The notes beneath the pieces are model-generated. The model was not told the DNA's origin. It searched no databases and was given only the letters and a program-made list of their open reading frames with translations. From positions 2,083,501-2,147,500 of the forward strand of contig CALZFC010000021.1 of assembly GCA_945643635.1 (NCBI GenBank): a stretch of 64,000 bases of DNA, read 5' to 3'. The position numbers and the translations under genes were made by a program. This stretch comes from Allodiplogaster sudhausi. Lineage: Eukaryota; Nematoda; Chromadorea; Rhabditida; Diplogasteridae. Positions 1 through 14,882 of the stretch are shown piece after piece; positions within the stretch are counted from its first letter, which is position 1; each line of letters begins with the position of its first letter.

Positions 1-2221
1 GGGTACAGAGAAAGAAAAACGAGGGGCAGATCCAACAACGGCTACTGATGCTGTTGTGGTTGAAGAAGAACGGGAATCGCGAGCATCATGGAAAATTTCT
101 CTTCGTCTTACAGTCTCATCCTTTGCCTGTCTATCTTTTCTCCTCCCTTTCTCTCTTTATATCTCTCCACCCTTCTATCTCTCCTCTCGGGAACAGCGCG
201 TGAGTCGGAAGATAAATTGCCGGGCACGACGAGGTGTCAAGACGAAGGTGGAGATGAGAAAGAAGAGAATCACTAGATAATAGGCGATTGGGCCACACCA
301 GCTAACCATAAACTGGGCGAGAGCGGCCGTTAAACGGATTTAGTCAATTTGGCGCATAATTATAATGAACAGATAGCGGGTATTAAACGTCAAGATTATT
401 TTCAATGGAAATTATAATAGCCTTCGAACTTAACGCTACTTGAGGTTTTCCAAAGCAGATATCATAGACAGCGCGATCAACAATCTCTTTATTTCTTACT
501 CCTTCTCTTACTCTTTCATAAGCTCTCATTATTTCTTGCTTTCTCTCTGCCTATCTCTCTCTTTCTTGCTCTTGAACTTGGTATTTCTGTCTCTCACCCA
601 TTTTATCTAACCTCCGGCACATTCCCGATCCAAAAGGAGTCGACTTCACTCTCATGTTCTCACTTTCCTATCGATATCTCTCTTTCTATGTCTTTCTCTT
701 CGTCTCTCTCTCTATTTCTCTTCCTCACTCCGTCTCTCGGGCACTGATAAGAAAGAGAGTGCGGCGGCAGTTGTCCAAGTCTCCCAAACATGCACAAGAC
801 AAAACCAAGTGGAAAATGCGCAAAAATGAAGTGTCAGTTCCTTGAACAGTGGGACTCTGGAATAATGGTACAGAATAACAGTTCACCTGCCCTTTGGCCT
901 CGGTCGTCAGACAAGTTTTATGTGAAAGCTCGTCCATTTATGCTAGTTGGCAGTTGCAAAATGGCGAATGGATTGTGTGGAGAATGGCGCGAGAAATCAA
1001 TTGTGATCAATGCATGAACTGATATGACGAGCAGAGCTGAAAGAGGGGTGAAATTGAGATTGAGAGAGAGAGAGCGAGAGAAGAAGAGAGAGAGAGATGG
1101 AGAAATAGAAAGAGAGAGATAGGAAGTAGGCGAGGAAGTGGAAGTAGGTGCAAGTGATAGCCGCGGCCGATGCACTGGCGTCCAGTTCCGGTAAGCAGAC
1201 GAGGGCTTGTCAGCACTGTCGGGGAGAGAGAGATTGAGAGAGATAGAAAGAGAGAGACCAGGAGGGCTTGAGAGAGACGGAAGAACGAGACAAAGAGGGA
1301 TTCCGACTGACCGTTTACAACACAAAAACAGTCGACGGTCCGAGGAGGAATGAATCATCCCTCTCGCCGTATTCTACAGCGCGTGAAGAGATCCTATCAG
1401 AAGCAGCCATGCACGAGACAAACTCCACAAGAAAATGGTACGAGAGTCCTACGCTTCTCTCATTTGCCTCTTCTTCTTCCATCGTAGTACAACACAGGCA
1501 GGCTCCTGTTCATTTTCTCATCATCCCATGTTGCTTTCCTATTTCTCTCATTCACTCGCTAGAATAGTCAGAAGCGTCACCTCTTCCCTTTCCACATCTA
1601 ATGCCTCCGAAATTCGCAGCTTCTTCTTTTTCTCCCGGATCGCCATTTCAGAAAAAGAGCAAAACATGAGATCGAGAGGGAGAGAGAGATTAAGAGAAAG
1701 CTGCTGCTGTAAATGGAAGGAATGACACCACCTATGGAAGGAATATAAATTAGTCGCTTTCCTTCTCGAGAGGAAAGCGCCTAATTTTAAGAATGTAGGA
1801 ATTATATGTAAATAATTAACATAAAAACTCCATTGACTAGCGCAATAAAATAACTAACGTAAAGAGAAAAAAATATTTGGATTAATCATTTCCTAGAAAT
1901 ACTCTAGCAACGAGAGAGAGAAACAGAGAGACAGAAAAAAAGAAAAAGAGAGAGAGAAGGAGGGAGAGAGAGACTAAGGAGCTCGACGAATAGAACGTAG
2001 AGGAAAAATCAAGCGAGGCTGGTCATGCCCACTTAGTAGAAGAAATGCTATTAGTGAGAAGTAGCTAAAAAAGAAAGGCAAGTTACATAGAAGGACGGCA
2101 CATTCTGAGCATTCAGCCAAGAAAATGGTATGAAACAGAAAATAAGTTCAAGAATACAAGAGTGTTCATCTATCTGCATGTCTGTTCAAGAAAAAAATAT
2201 ACCCGACTGTGAACGGATAGA

Positions 2222-2222
<1 letters not shown>

Positions 2223-2265
<43 letters not shown>
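2223..2265. repeat. (GA)n microsatellite
   Basis: About 20 near-perfect GA dinucleotides, flanked by impure GA-rich sequence on both sides. Comparable tracts occur at 4864-4905 (CT), 9748-9776, 12418-12443 (CT), 13251-13278, 14843-14879, 18644-18676 (CT), 23801-23838 (CT) and 25545-25575. Confidence 0.95.
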
Positions 2266-2268
<3 letters not shown>

Positions 2269-4861
2269 AAGATAGACTGAGATAAAGAGAGAGAGGGAGA
2301 GAAAGAAAGAAGGAAAGCTAAAGGAAGGCAAAAAGTAATAGTTGGACACGAATGTAGGCAAAAAAGTAAATGGGATGCCAGGAAAGAAACGGGGCATTCT
2401 TGGTCTCTTGCCACAGCAGCGATGGGATGGGAGAGCATCAGGAGACCTCTTCCGCAGATCCCTGCCCCCGGGGGGAGGAGAAGGAAAGTCTATCAAGGGG
2501 AGGAGGATGGGCGCATGTCGAGTTGAGACTGCCCCTGCCATACAAGCAGTGGGCCACTCTGGCCATGTGCACAGGCCATCCCTTTTTTTTAGAGAAAGGC
2601 CAGGGCAGAAGAAGCTTCCTGACCAGCTGCAGCCGACGTTCCATGGCTAAGAGGGCAAAGAGCAGAGACAGAAAGAGAGAGACAGAGAAAGCGAGAGATA
2701 GTGAGATGAAACATACCAGATATAGTGTGGAAGACAGAAGAGAGAGAGAAAGACATAGAGAGAGAGAGAGCGAGAGGAAGACATATTGGAGACATCGCGA
2801 GGAAGGCTACACAAAAAAGTATTTAGAGAGTTGGAATGAGAATGACAAGGAGTTTTCGCGCTGGATGACATGCCCAAAGAGGGGAGCCAGAGAAAGAGAG
2901 GGAAAGAGAAGAGAGAAAGAGTAGTTAGAAAGAGCAAGGGAGAGAATCCGTAGTGAAAAGACCGAGAGGCATAAGAGAAACGTAGCGAGCGGAGAAGCAG
3001 CTGTGAACACGGAGAGGAACGCCGCCCTATTGTAAGAGGAATGCAGAGAGTGTGAAGCCGCTGTTTGCTGGGCAATGGGATGGGGAACGTCTCAAGTAGC
3101 CGACTAGTGCGTGTGGACGATTGTACAACTAGGTATGCCGTGTATGTATGCATATACATGTATGTATGTATGTATATGAGAAAAGATATGGTGCTAAAAT
3201 TGAGATTCTAAAGTCTGGTGGACTGCTTCAATGATTAGAAGAATGTTAAAAGGAATGAAACTCGAACAGGAATGAAACGTTTAGTGGCGGAAAAGTCAGC
3301 GAAGTCAGTGTCTTGAACACCTTGAAACAAACAGGTAAGGTGACGATAAGTAGTCGAAGAAGTAAAAAAGGAACGCACTATTTCTGTTATACATTGGGGA
3401 GGCAACGAGAATACAAGTGAGAAAGGAAGTTGATCTTCAAAAGATGATGATAGCAGATAAAGCATCTTATTCCCACCACCGTCTGCACGGTGGGAAGGCA
3501 CTCAAAGTGACAGCAGCAATGACGCGTCCTCGACCGGCTCAGAATGCGCTGGCCACAACGCAATGAGTGAAGATGATCAGAAAAAGCAACCAGTTTTTGC
3601 ATCTCTCTGCTTCTCTGGCACCCTGTCATCTCTCTCTCAGCCTCCTTTCGTGTCTCTTTCTATCTCTCATCTTTCCCTTTCACTCATTTCTTCACTTCCT
3701 CTCATTCAGCATTATCTGCTCTTCTCCTGCAGATTTTGTTCTCTTCCTAACATTTCACACTTTCTCACTTTCAGCCCGGTATGCGACCCTAATCACGCCT
3801 TTTTATCATCTCCTCTCTCGAGTCGACCCGCTCTTCTCTGCTTCTCTCTCGTAATCGCTTTATCTCGGGATATAGTATTTCTTTCTCTCCTTCTATCTCT
3901 CTCCATTTGTATTTATCTAGCTGCCCCTAAGCCTACAACCAGTGGGTACGCGCAAAATGCCCGTGACACCTATGAGAGAGGTGTTTAGGAAAGAGAGAAG
4001 AGGAAGGGCTTACTCTGCCAAATGAGCTTTTCGTTTTGATCAATTGAGTACTAGCAATTTGCTGAAAAAAGAGGATTATTTTCTTCGGTATATGAGAAGT
4101 ATACATTACCACAGATGAAATAAGCTTTAAAAAAAGCTAAAAATAAAATTGTAAAAAGCATTTGCCTTATTGTTTATATTTTAAAAGTGATGGAAGGGCA
4201 TGAGAATCCTTGTGAGTTAGAAAGGAAGGGCAGGAATATTTTTGAAAGTGTTCGGAAGCCGAAAGGGAGAGAAATGATGGGAACGCGATGATGGATCGAG
4301 TATCGAAAGTGGAGGAAGAGCAGAGAAGAGCATGTCGGGATTGCAAGCTGTGACAGAGGGAGGAGAGAGAGAACTTGGGCTGAGGACTACTGATTGACAC
4401 GAGGCATGAGATGTGTTGATTGGCGGGAGAGAGAATGAGAGAGAGAGAAAGAGAGAGACAGAGCGAGAGATAGAGAGAAAGAAAGAAAGAGAGAGAGTAA
4501 ACCAAGAGAATGGAAGAAGACCAGTAGACAAGCAGTGGATACTCCATGAGGCATCCACTCTAACTATCGCAAAAGTCAATTTTAATCTAGGCTCCATCTT
4601 CCCTTTCTTGCTGTCGCACTCTACACCTTCGTCTTGGAGCTTCACTTTACCTTTCAATTTCTCTCTCTCTTCTTTCAATCTCTCTCCCTCTCTCTCCCTC
4701 CCTCTCTCTCTCTCTCCCTCTCTCTCTCTCTCTAAAAGTGTCTCGGCATGCTGGCCTCCATACTATCTCGACCCAGCCTTGCCCTCACCCACTTTGCTGA
4801 TGCAGCAGCTGATGTTGTTACTTCGTCGTTGTCCTTCGATATTAGGCTCTCAGCCTTCCTC

Positions 4862-4926
<65 letters not shown>

Positions 4927-5586
4927 GATCTATCTACATATCTCTCTCTCCCTCCTTCCTTCCCCTACCCCCAATACGCTAGACTCCTTAGGTTAGTTCT
5001 CAATGAGCACTCTGCTGATGCGAAAGAGCCAAATCTCGCAGCCTGCGCAATGAGGACTCTGCCTGGCGGTGGAGGTACGCTCTTTTGATCTCAATGCCAG
5101 CACCCAAAATTGGCCCGCGATGCCCCCTGGGCCCTCCGAGACCCAGCCATCGGCGTATTTTCCAGCCATTCTTTATTTGGCTCAAACTTCTCCACCATAT
5201 ATCTGAAAAGCATTTATATGATTCTATCGGCATTTGGCTGCTCCCCCTCTACTTGTCTCTATCCGTCTTAGTATCTCCGTTTCTCTCCCTCTTTACCTCT
5301 CTAGCTCATTTCCTTCCCAGCCTTCTCTAACCCTCACATTCACATAACTCAACTAGTAGATCGGCTATCTTTCGCCGCCGTGGGAGCTTCTCAGCTGTCG
5401 ACAGCTCACGTCTCGATTGCAAGAGCGAGAAGATCTGGATGGAGAGGCGGGAAACTGAGCAAGATAGAAAGAGAGAGGAAGAGAAAGAGAGAGAGAGAGA
5501 GAGAAAAGGACAGAAGTTAGGTAGTAGAATCCTTATGGGGCAAAGAGGTTGAGCTAGAAAGAGCAGCAGGGAGAGTAAGGGAGAGG

Positions 5587-5628
<42 letters not shown>

Positions 5629-8600
5629 CTAGAGGGAAAGGTTTGCGCACGTTTTGCATACCCACACTGCACTCCATCTGCCCATTAGGCGAGACCACTT
5701 GTCCATGATCAGCACCGTTCATGTCAAAGGATGCTTTTAAAGGGCTCACATGGTATTGTTTGCAATGCCGCTCACTCAAAGTTACGACAACTGCAGTACG
5801 CACTTGAGAGATTCGACATCATTGCGTTTTGGTGGATAGAATGATGTCAAGAAGAACAAGATTAAAGAAATGAAAGCCTACAAGCCGTTTTTTATGGAAT
5901 GTGAAATTTAACCGACAAAGATATAATGTGAAGAGCGAAAGTGAGTACAGAGTGGAGAGTACTCAAGGTAGAAATATTGCAGAGAAAAAGAAGTGGATAG
6001 AGAGAGAAAGATAGAAGCAGACCTTGCAAAGGACAGACACATCGTTGAGGAATGAAGGGGTCAAAGCAGCAGAATCTCCGTCGCTCTGTCCATATGCGAT
6101 ATGCTTGCTTGTTTGTAGAGAGAGGAGGTGCTTGAGAGACCGCGACCAAGGCAACCTGTCCCACTTGTAAGCAAGCGAGAAGAGTGACGGCCACCCACAA
6201 TGCAATAAGAGCCGACTTCAATCCTTCGGTTTTTTCGTCTTTCTTTCGCCCAAATGAACGCAGTGATAAGGGCATAACATAATCCCAAATAATATATCAT
6301 TGGCTCAAATAAAGCAATCTCCTAAATCGCAAAAATAATTGTCGGGCAAGAAAAGCTGGAATTGTAACGAATCTTGGAAATCGAAAAGAAGTGAGAAAAG
6401 CCATGCGAAGGATCCATTATCCTAACGTGTCCACCGCAATCTCATTATCGTCCCTGTATTTCCAACGGGGTAGAGGAAGAAGCCGGTCGGGCAGTACTTG
6501 TCCGCCTCAAAGAAACATTGCTCTTAACTACATAGCTCGTCTCCATGATTTGTTGTCAGTGGTGGTCCTCTTGAGCCGAGAAGGTCATTGATTGCCCTAA
6601 CACCAAAGTGTGACTGACCCAGCAGCAAGCCTGGCCTGCCTAATAAGATAGGAGGGGATGCGCGCTCAGAGAGGGGGTGGAACTAATGCGATGAAAAGAT
6701 GGTCAAGAAGGCAAAGAGAACAGGCCACGGAAGCGTGAGTGAGAGAGGCATGCAGAGAGAATCCAAGAAAAAGCGAGAGAAAGAGAGCGGAGGAGAAAGC
6801 AGAAAGATCTTGCATGAAAAAAATTCAGCAGTAACGTTGTCTGAATAATCAGCACCAAGCCGCGAATTCTCTGCGGAACTTTGAATGATAGGAAAAGAGC
6901 TACCGGCGGGACCAATGATTCTTATCAGAGAAACGGGAGCCGGATAAGAAATATCACAAAGTAGAAATAGCATGATTGACGTTCGATGGAAGACGGCAGA
7001 GAAGAGGCGGAAAGGACAGTGCAGACATAAACAAATTCCGCAAGAAATGCTCCTGCTTTATCAGAAGCACTTTAATAGCATCGCGTCAGTTACGACAGGC
7101 TATTAATGTCAAGAATATTCATGTTTATGATGTTTGTTTACACCTTACAATTAATCAATTTTCATGTTCTTAGACGTTAGGAAATATATCGTATCAATAA
7201 ATTAGAAAAAAATTCGAGTGAAATAAGAGAACACGCTTAAAGGACGCAGTAAAAGGAAATTGTAGGAATTGCTTCAGTCGGTGCAAGGATTTCAGCTTTC
7301 TTTTCTTCTCTGAGGCTAGGGAAATGATGTCATTCTTGATATACTGAAGATGTAGAGGGAACGACCCTGCCTAAGATAAATAGCAAGGGCGACCTTCTGA
7401 TTGGCCTAGCCTGACCTTGCCTCCTCCTTCCAAGCCTCCTCCCCTGGCTCCCCTTTATAAGAGATATGGCAAATACATACGTGGCTTCGGCCAAGCTGCG
7501 TCTGTGTGCATGCCTTCCAGGTATGGGCAGAGGAGGTAGGCTATGCGGGGAAGACACCGAGATTTGAGGAGGAATGGAATCGGAGAGAGAGAAAGAGAGG
7601 GTGTGTTGAATGCGACAGACACATCTACGAAATACATTTGAGTGGACGGGTGGAATAGCGTGAGGTGCTGCTTTGGGTAGGGATAGACAGATTTGCGTGC
7701 TGGAGGTCTTGAGAGAATGGAGGGACTAAAGATGATTGAGAGAGAGGAGGGGGAATGAAAGGAGAGACAGGCATGAAAGTGTGCGGAGGGAGGCGTCGGC
7801 ATCTTCCTTAGTTCTTGCCATTCCAGTATGATAAAGCGAATCGAGCGCATTGATGTGCGTAGCCGTGAGATAGTAATAGAGATGACGAGATAAAGAGAGT
7901 AGTGGTGAGAAAGAGGTAGAGAGAAAGAGGTAGAGAGAAAGAGAGAAAGGCAGTGAGTGGATGAGAGAAAGAGATTGATAAAGTGAGAAGAAGAGAGCGT
8001 TTAAAGATAGAGATCGATAGAGAGAGAGACAGTTAAAGAATGGAGACTCAGAGAAAAGTATTGAGATAAATTTGGCAGGTGGCAAGGCCACTGACTGATT
8101 GGCTGACTCCGAATCATGGATACCATCCGACGACGGGCGATAAAGAATCTGCATTGGGCGAGAGGCAGGCCGCCGCTTTATGGCTCGGGCTGGGCTCCCA
8201 TGGAAAGAGCGATATACATAGAAAGACAGATAAAGAGAGAGAGAAGGAGAGAGAGAGAGAGTGAGAGGGAGAGGGAAGGAGGGAGAGATGGACACAGAGA
8301 GCAAGAGGAAGAGAGGGAGATATTGGGCGAGAGAGATATGAAGGGAGAGACAGTCAGAGGGAACAGGAAGCAAGTACAATGCTACACTTTATGATGTTCA
8401 AGCAGGTGTAAATGTGCAGTGTTAAATTCCATTAGAAACGGGAATAACTTCTCGACATAACCAAATGCTTGAATTCGATTTTTTTTTTGCTATTTTCTAC
8501 TGCTTTTGCAAGTACTTCAGCCTAAAAATACTTATGATGCGTTGAAGAATTAGTGCATTTGACGATTGCTAGGCAGAAAAATGCATGGGTGAATAGAGAC

Positions 8601-8937
8601 AGTTGAAGACACGGAGAATTGCAGTAAGTGTTAGAGAGAGTAATACAGAGAGAGAGAGAGAGAGCCAGAGAGAGAGAGAGAAACGGAGAGATAGATAAAG
8701 AGAAAGAAAGAGGGGAGAGAGCGATAAAGAGAGAGAGAGAGAGAGAGAAAGAAAGCGAGGAGTGCAGTTCATCTTATATGACTCGGGGGGGGGGAGAAAG
8801 GCGAGATCCCTGAAGAGCTTCCATGCTGTAGCAAGAGCACCACTCTGCTGCCGTTGCGAACAGCGCAGGCCAGGGCGCTGATTGCATTTCAGACCCTCTG
8901 ACGCCTCCCGCCTCATCTGTTCTTTCGACAACAGCAT

Positions 8938-9125
8938 GTGATGAGTGGGAGAGAGAGAAATAGGGAAAGGGAGGGAGGGAGAGAGAGAGAGGGAGGGAGA
9001 GAGAGAGAAATAGAGAAAGGGAGGGAGGGAGAGAGGGAGGGAGAGAGGGAGGGACGGAGGGAGAGAGGGAGGGAGGTAGGGAGAGAAGGAGGGAGGGAGG
9101 GAGAGAGAGGGAGAAATAGAGGGGA
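8938..9125. repeat. GGGA/GA-rich purine tract
   Basis: Nearly 190 bases of pure purine on the plus strand in which GA runs are mixed with many GGGAGGGA units. Repeated GGG runs a few bases apart fit the rule for G-quadruplex formation, and the long homopurine strand could also form triplex DNA. No coding signal is present. Confidence 0.85.
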
Positions 9126-9744
9126 CGGTGATAGAGAAGAAGGCGAACGCCTTTACTTGATGAGGGCAGCCCGAAGAATCATGCATCCGTGCCCGTTAGC
9201 ACATCGAGAGTGAGCAGGCGAGATTTTCCACTTTACATGCAAATTATCACGAAGGTGGCAAAAAAAAGACTGAAGAGGCCTTCGAGCTCGTTTACTGCGA
9301 ACCTTTTTACGAAGCTTCTCCCTTTCGCTAATGAGTACAAAGAAGATTTAGAAAGAGAGTCTAGGCTGGTTACAAGAAGACAGGAAGAAGGTAGTGATTG
9401 AAGAAGGAAAAAAATGATCTTAAAAAAATTATTTTGAACATCAATTTTAAAAGGAATATAGAGTGTTATGAACTGGCAATATTTGCCAAAAGAAAACTAA
9501 TTTCTGGACGAACACTGATCGACAACAGCCGGAGAGTAGCTAGACAAGCCTTGTTGGGATGCATGAATGGGGGTGGTCACTCTTCCTCCGCATTTTCTCG
9601 CGTGTGCTCTTTAGGGGGTTTAGCGCCTGCGATATCGTCCGTTTCCAGACTGGGAAAAGAGGCGCAGGAGAAGGAAATACGGGAAAAAGTGTGAAGAGAG
9701 TGAGAGAAAGAAAATGAGAGAGAGGAAGACAAGACAGAGAAAAA

Positions 9745-9780
<36 letters not shown>

Positions 9781-12700
9781 GGAACTAGAAACTGTGCTCC
9801 CTTGGTCCCCTGGCATGTGTGGGAGAGTGGCCGGGCTACGTATCGTAAGGAAAGAAAAGAAATGCGCGTCTAAGTAAAGGAAAGAGATAAAAGAAAGGAA
9901 ATAGGGTGAGAATTAATGATATAGACGGAAGAGATGGAAGGACTGAAAGGAAAGGAAGATAGATGGAGAGAGAAAGAGAGAGAGATAGAGAGAGAGAGAT
10001 ATAGAGGGAGAGAGTGGAATCTCACAGATGCCTTCTAGTGATGACCAAGTCTCGGACTCCTCCTCAACAACCTTCACATCCGGCGTGGCGGCCTGGGTTG
10101 TTGGTGACGGCTAAATGAGAAGTTGTGAGCATGAATGAGTCCGGCAAATGCACTCCTCACTTCTTTCCTTCTATATATCTCTCTCTCTCTTCCTCTTTCT
10201 CTCTCTTCTTTTTGCTCTTCTTCTCTCATCTGCACTTTGTCTCAATCTTTCTATTCCTGGCTCTCCCTCTCTCCCCCTCTCCCTCAGGGCCTCATCGGCA
10301 ACGCCATACTACGAGTAGCCAAAGCAGAAGGAAGGAGAGTTGGAAAAGGAAATGATAGGCTGACGCATGCGCGAATGAGATAGAAAAACCGAGAGAGAGA
10401 AGAGAGAGCGACGAGTTGAGAGAAAGAAAGAAAGAGGGACAGAAAGGGACAGAGATGAGAGTGAGAGATATAGAGAGAGGCCTAGAGCCCAAACACACAG
10501 AAAACAACTTTCGCGGAGAGACAAAGACGTCGAGGAAGAGGAATAATGAGAGAGAAAGGAGCGAACGAATGGTCATTGCGCGTAATGTGGTGCAAAATAG
10601 AAGTGCATGCCCCTTCATGGCTCAGGGAGGAAGATTCAGGCTCAGGGGAACGCCGTGCTGGTCGTTGTCATCTTCACGGTGGCCTTTGCAAGAAGCACTC
10701 TCTCTTCTCTCTTTCTCACTCCCTCTCACTCTCTTCCTCTGCTATTTTGTCAAGAATACTAGACCGTCTGTTGTGTAGGCGGACGGCGAGAGTAAATTAA
10801 TAAGCGGCATCGGCCGCGTTGACCATGTGTCTCTGTGTATCATTCCGCGCTCCTCCCCTGGGATATTGTGCACCCCTCCCCCACATTCTACCCACCCAAC
10901 CACGAGAATTTTTGTTTTGTCACTCTGGTGGAAGCTACTTCTTGCTGTCATCCTCTGCCAGAGCCCGCTAAGCCGCAACAAATTTCTGACGGATGGTTTT
11001 AGGTCCGGAAGTAAAAAGCAATAGATATGAGGAGGGCAGGCGAGAGGGTGTGGCGAGTGATGAGAGTGCACGAAGAGCAGAAGAAGGGACAGTAGTACGA
11101 TACGGGCAGATATGTATATCGCATGTTATGGCCCAAGGGGATTCGGCGACCGGCCGCCAAATTGGCAGCTGCCAAGAGTGAGAGACAAGAGGCTGCACAT
11201 AATCCATAGTTTTCTACACCGACCGCCCACTCCATCCCTGTCCACCAGCTCCCTACTGGTCCTCCTCTCTCCTGTTTCTACTTTTCCCTTCGGACAGCCA
11301 CCATGCAAAGGGGGGGGAATTTCTCGAGCTTAGGAATGCACTCTCCTCAAAAATCTTCACATTTGCAACTTACAATTAAACTGCACCTAAACTTAAACCG
11401 TGGCCCCAGCAAAAATTCGTACTGTGGACTTGGAACAATGATTTAAATATAAATTTAAAATGTGGAAAGCGGACAGAAAGTGAAGCGATCAGACGAGAGC
11501 AGTAAGTTTTCGCAGAACTTGCAAAGATATGACAAGATAAACGGTCCATGGCCACTGGCCCTCGGCCACTCAGAGAGATTGAAGGGGGATGCGAGAAGGA
11601 ATATAGAACAGAGAATTAGTGAAAAAGAGTACGGAGATAAATAAATGCAGAGCAAGAAAGACAGAGAGATTGAAAAAGGAAGGGAGAGAGATAACAATAG
11701 AGAGAGAGAATGAAAGAGATTACGAGAGGATGCGAACGCGTAAACGATGGAGGTCGCGCGGGAGAGTGCGCGCACAAGTGATAAACACGAGGACGGCGCG
11801 CATTCACCTTCAGTTCAGCGACCACCAACAATCACCCCTCCCCTTTCTCACCACAAAGACACAGACCATTTAGGACGCGCAGAGCCATTCTCTAATCCCC
11901 GTCAAAGCGAGCACAGATTGGTATTATCACCCATTATTATTAGCACTCAGCGATTTTACCATTCATCGCATCATGTTAACAAGTTACATACGTGAGAGTC
12001 CTTACAAAATTATCAGCGCTCTCATTTAGCTTTATAGAAAGTGTATATGAAGGAGGAAGCGAGAAGAAGACCGCTCAGTGCTAGCGGCGATGAGTGGTGA
12101 TTCAGAAGAAGAGTGGGCGGAGAGAACGAGAGTGAATAGGGAGAGGAGGAGCAGAACGGGAGGAATATTGTGAGAAAGTGAGAGAGAAAGAATGGGACAT
12201 CCCAAGCGATGTCCGGGTTTCTTCCAACAAAGACGCTCTCGTCTTCACCATTTCACTCTTTCTATCTTTCTCTCTATCTCTCTCTCTTTTGTTTCTCCCG
12301 CTCAGCGTTGCCATATGTTGTTTGCCTCATGAATCCATCATCTACTATCTTCTGTATTGTATAGTTGATCTAGCTGATAGCACAATTCAACGTAAAAAAA
12401 ATATCTTGCAATTTATTCTCTCTCTCTCTCTCTCTCTCTCTCTTCCGCTGCGAATCATCAATTCCCGACTTGAACTTCAGACACACTTCACCTCGCTGTT
12501 CAAATCTCCACTTATGTAATACTGATATCCTCTCATATCACTCAGCTTCTCAAAGTATTACCCTATGTTACCATGATGCGTATTCCTGTTATCTCTGCTA
12601 TCTCATCACGGCAGCATCCCTTCTCTCCCCTCTCTTGTCCTCTCTCGTTTTCATTTCCTCTTCGCATTCTTTCATTCTCTTGTGAAATTCAAAACATTGC

Positions 12701-13239
12701 AAATGCACATTTCTCTCGGTCTTCCTCTCGGCCGGCCGCTGGCTATCTCGTACCATCCAAGATGATCGAACGACGTTTACATCATCGAATGAAAGAAATT
12801 CAAATGACACTATAAATAACGTTAACAACCTCGCGCCGGAATGACTATCACTGAGAATGAGGGAGAGATGTTCAAGGATCAATGTGGTGGGGTGTTGTTT
12901 ACAAATGTAATTTCAAGAAAAGAGGTAGTAATCTCTCTCGGCGACTACATCGCTCATGCAGTAAGTAAGTAGTATGTATGTATTCCTCTTCATTAGCTGT
13001 AATTCGTGTTGTCTGTAAGGATTGTATGGCAAGCAGAAGAAGACGGAAAAGAAGAAGAAGAAGAAGAGGTTAGCAGATATGTTCTGATCGGATGATAAAT
13101 CGAGCAGAGCCAAGAAATGCTAATCAGTTCATCGTAGAGAAACAAAACATGCTCGTGTATATGGAGAAGAGAAGAAGAAGAAGAAGAAGAAGAAAATATT
13201 TCAGTCGCTTACACATGGAAAAGGTTGCATCTAATTGTT

Positions 13240-13284
<45 letters not shown>

Positions 13285-14107
13285 GAAAAATTGCTGAGCA
13301 AATTTGATGACAGATCGATGGCAATGCACAAATAGAAGGATGCCAAACCTTAAAAAAGAAATGGAGAAGAGTGGAGTCAAGCGGGGAAAAGTGAAGAAAT
13401 ACTTTAGATAAAAAAAGCGACTCGTTCGTCATCAGTCAGTCGATCCTCAAGATGGCAAGCGATGAGTATCGTCCTCCGCGGGATAGAAGACATAAAGGGA
13501 ATGGGCGAAAGAATGGGAGAGAAAGAGAGCGAGAGAGATGGAGGGAAAGAGCAAAAATAACAGAGAAAACGAATGAAGGGGAGAGATGGAAAGGAAAAGA
13601 GATAAGAAATATAGAAAAAAAGTGCTGAGAGGAACATTGAGAGGTCGTGAAGCATAAAAAGAGTCAACGCCAATCTAGTCATATTGTCTAGCAGAGCGTT
13701 GGTTTTGCTCTTCAAATGGGCGAGAGAAAAAAATAGATGAGCTTAAATGATTCATTTTGGGAGGAGGGGTCATTTATGAAAAAAAGTAAGAGCAGAAAAT
13801 TGTGGATGCGATGTAATTTTATTTACAAAAAAAAAAGAGGCCGCTTGATTGACAACCGAACAACAAAACTGTCAAATGGTAAAACAGCAAAGATACGAAT
13901 AAAATCGATACCCAAGCCAAGTGATTTCTGTTTCCTTGCCATGCCGAAGCAGAGGAATGTCCTTGTAATAGTGGTTGGCATGAGGAATACATACATCTTA
14001 TAAGAAAAAAAGAAGGAAGCATGAAAGGAAAACGAGAGAGAGAAAAGGACGAAGAAGCGAGTCCCCGCCAGAAGTAGCAATGTCAGTGGGCAGAGCTGTC
14101 GTACATC

Positions 14108-14134
14108 ATGTCATTCTAGCATGTCATTCTAGCA
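14108..14134. repeat. Short tandem duplication
   Basis: A 14-base unit (CATGTCATTCTAGC) is present twice in direct succession. It is a simple local duplication with no evident function. Confidence 0.7.
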
Positions 14135-14839
14135 GTGATGAGTGATTGGAGAAGAGAGAAAGGGGAGAGAGAGAGACAGAGAGAACAGAGAGGGATAGAG
14201 GGGGTAAGAAAAGAAAAGAGAATGAGGGGAAAAGAACTGCGAGAAAAAAGAAAAAGAAGACTAAATGGCCAAGCAAGTCAGTGGGAAGCGATGAACATGC
14301 TTGAGAAAAAAATGCCTGAAGCAGATGCATGGCCTGAGCAAAGCCAAGCAGACAGACAACAACAAAAGTTCCGAGTTGAATTCGACGAGACTAAAAGAAC
14401 AAGAGATAAAGTAATTATAAAATAAAACCAATTGTGCAAAGAAAAGAAAGCAGAAGCGTGAGGTTTACTTTTTTTACTTTCAAAGACCCGAGTGTAGCCA
14501 TCTTGTTGGAATTCGGAATTGTATTTATCCTCTAGCAATAAATGTCAGCCCCCCCTCTACCTCACTTCTTCAATGAAAGGCCTCGCTCCACTCTTTGAAT
14601 TGGCTTATTGTTAAAGTAGGGAACTAAAGATCATGAAGAAGTCAGAAGCAAACGCTGCTTGGCCTCAGGCACTTTCCAGGCGGCTCTTTATCAAAGCGAA
14701 AGAGGAGAGTGTTTAGCACTGCCAGAACAGCTGACTCTAATTGTGAACTGATAGAGAGAAAAGAGAGAGATTTAGAGAGAGATAGGAATAAATTAGAGAG
14801 AGTGGTAGTACAAGTGAGAGGGAAATGTAGGGAGCGGTC

Positions 14840-14882
<43 letters not shown>

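Noticed and set aside
2166..3159. Long open frames on both strands near 2-3 kb
   Set aside because: Composition is driven by GA/CT repeats, and there are no splice-linked partners or recognisable motifs.
5000..5233. Minus-strand frame with GGPRGHRGP, collagen-like
   Set aside because: Only one short Gly-x-y patch, with no repeated triplets or linked exons.
7726..8379. 217-codon minus-strand frame
   Set aside because: Mostly Ser/Leu/Phe from CT-rich DNA. The intervening unique segment has no family match I recognise.
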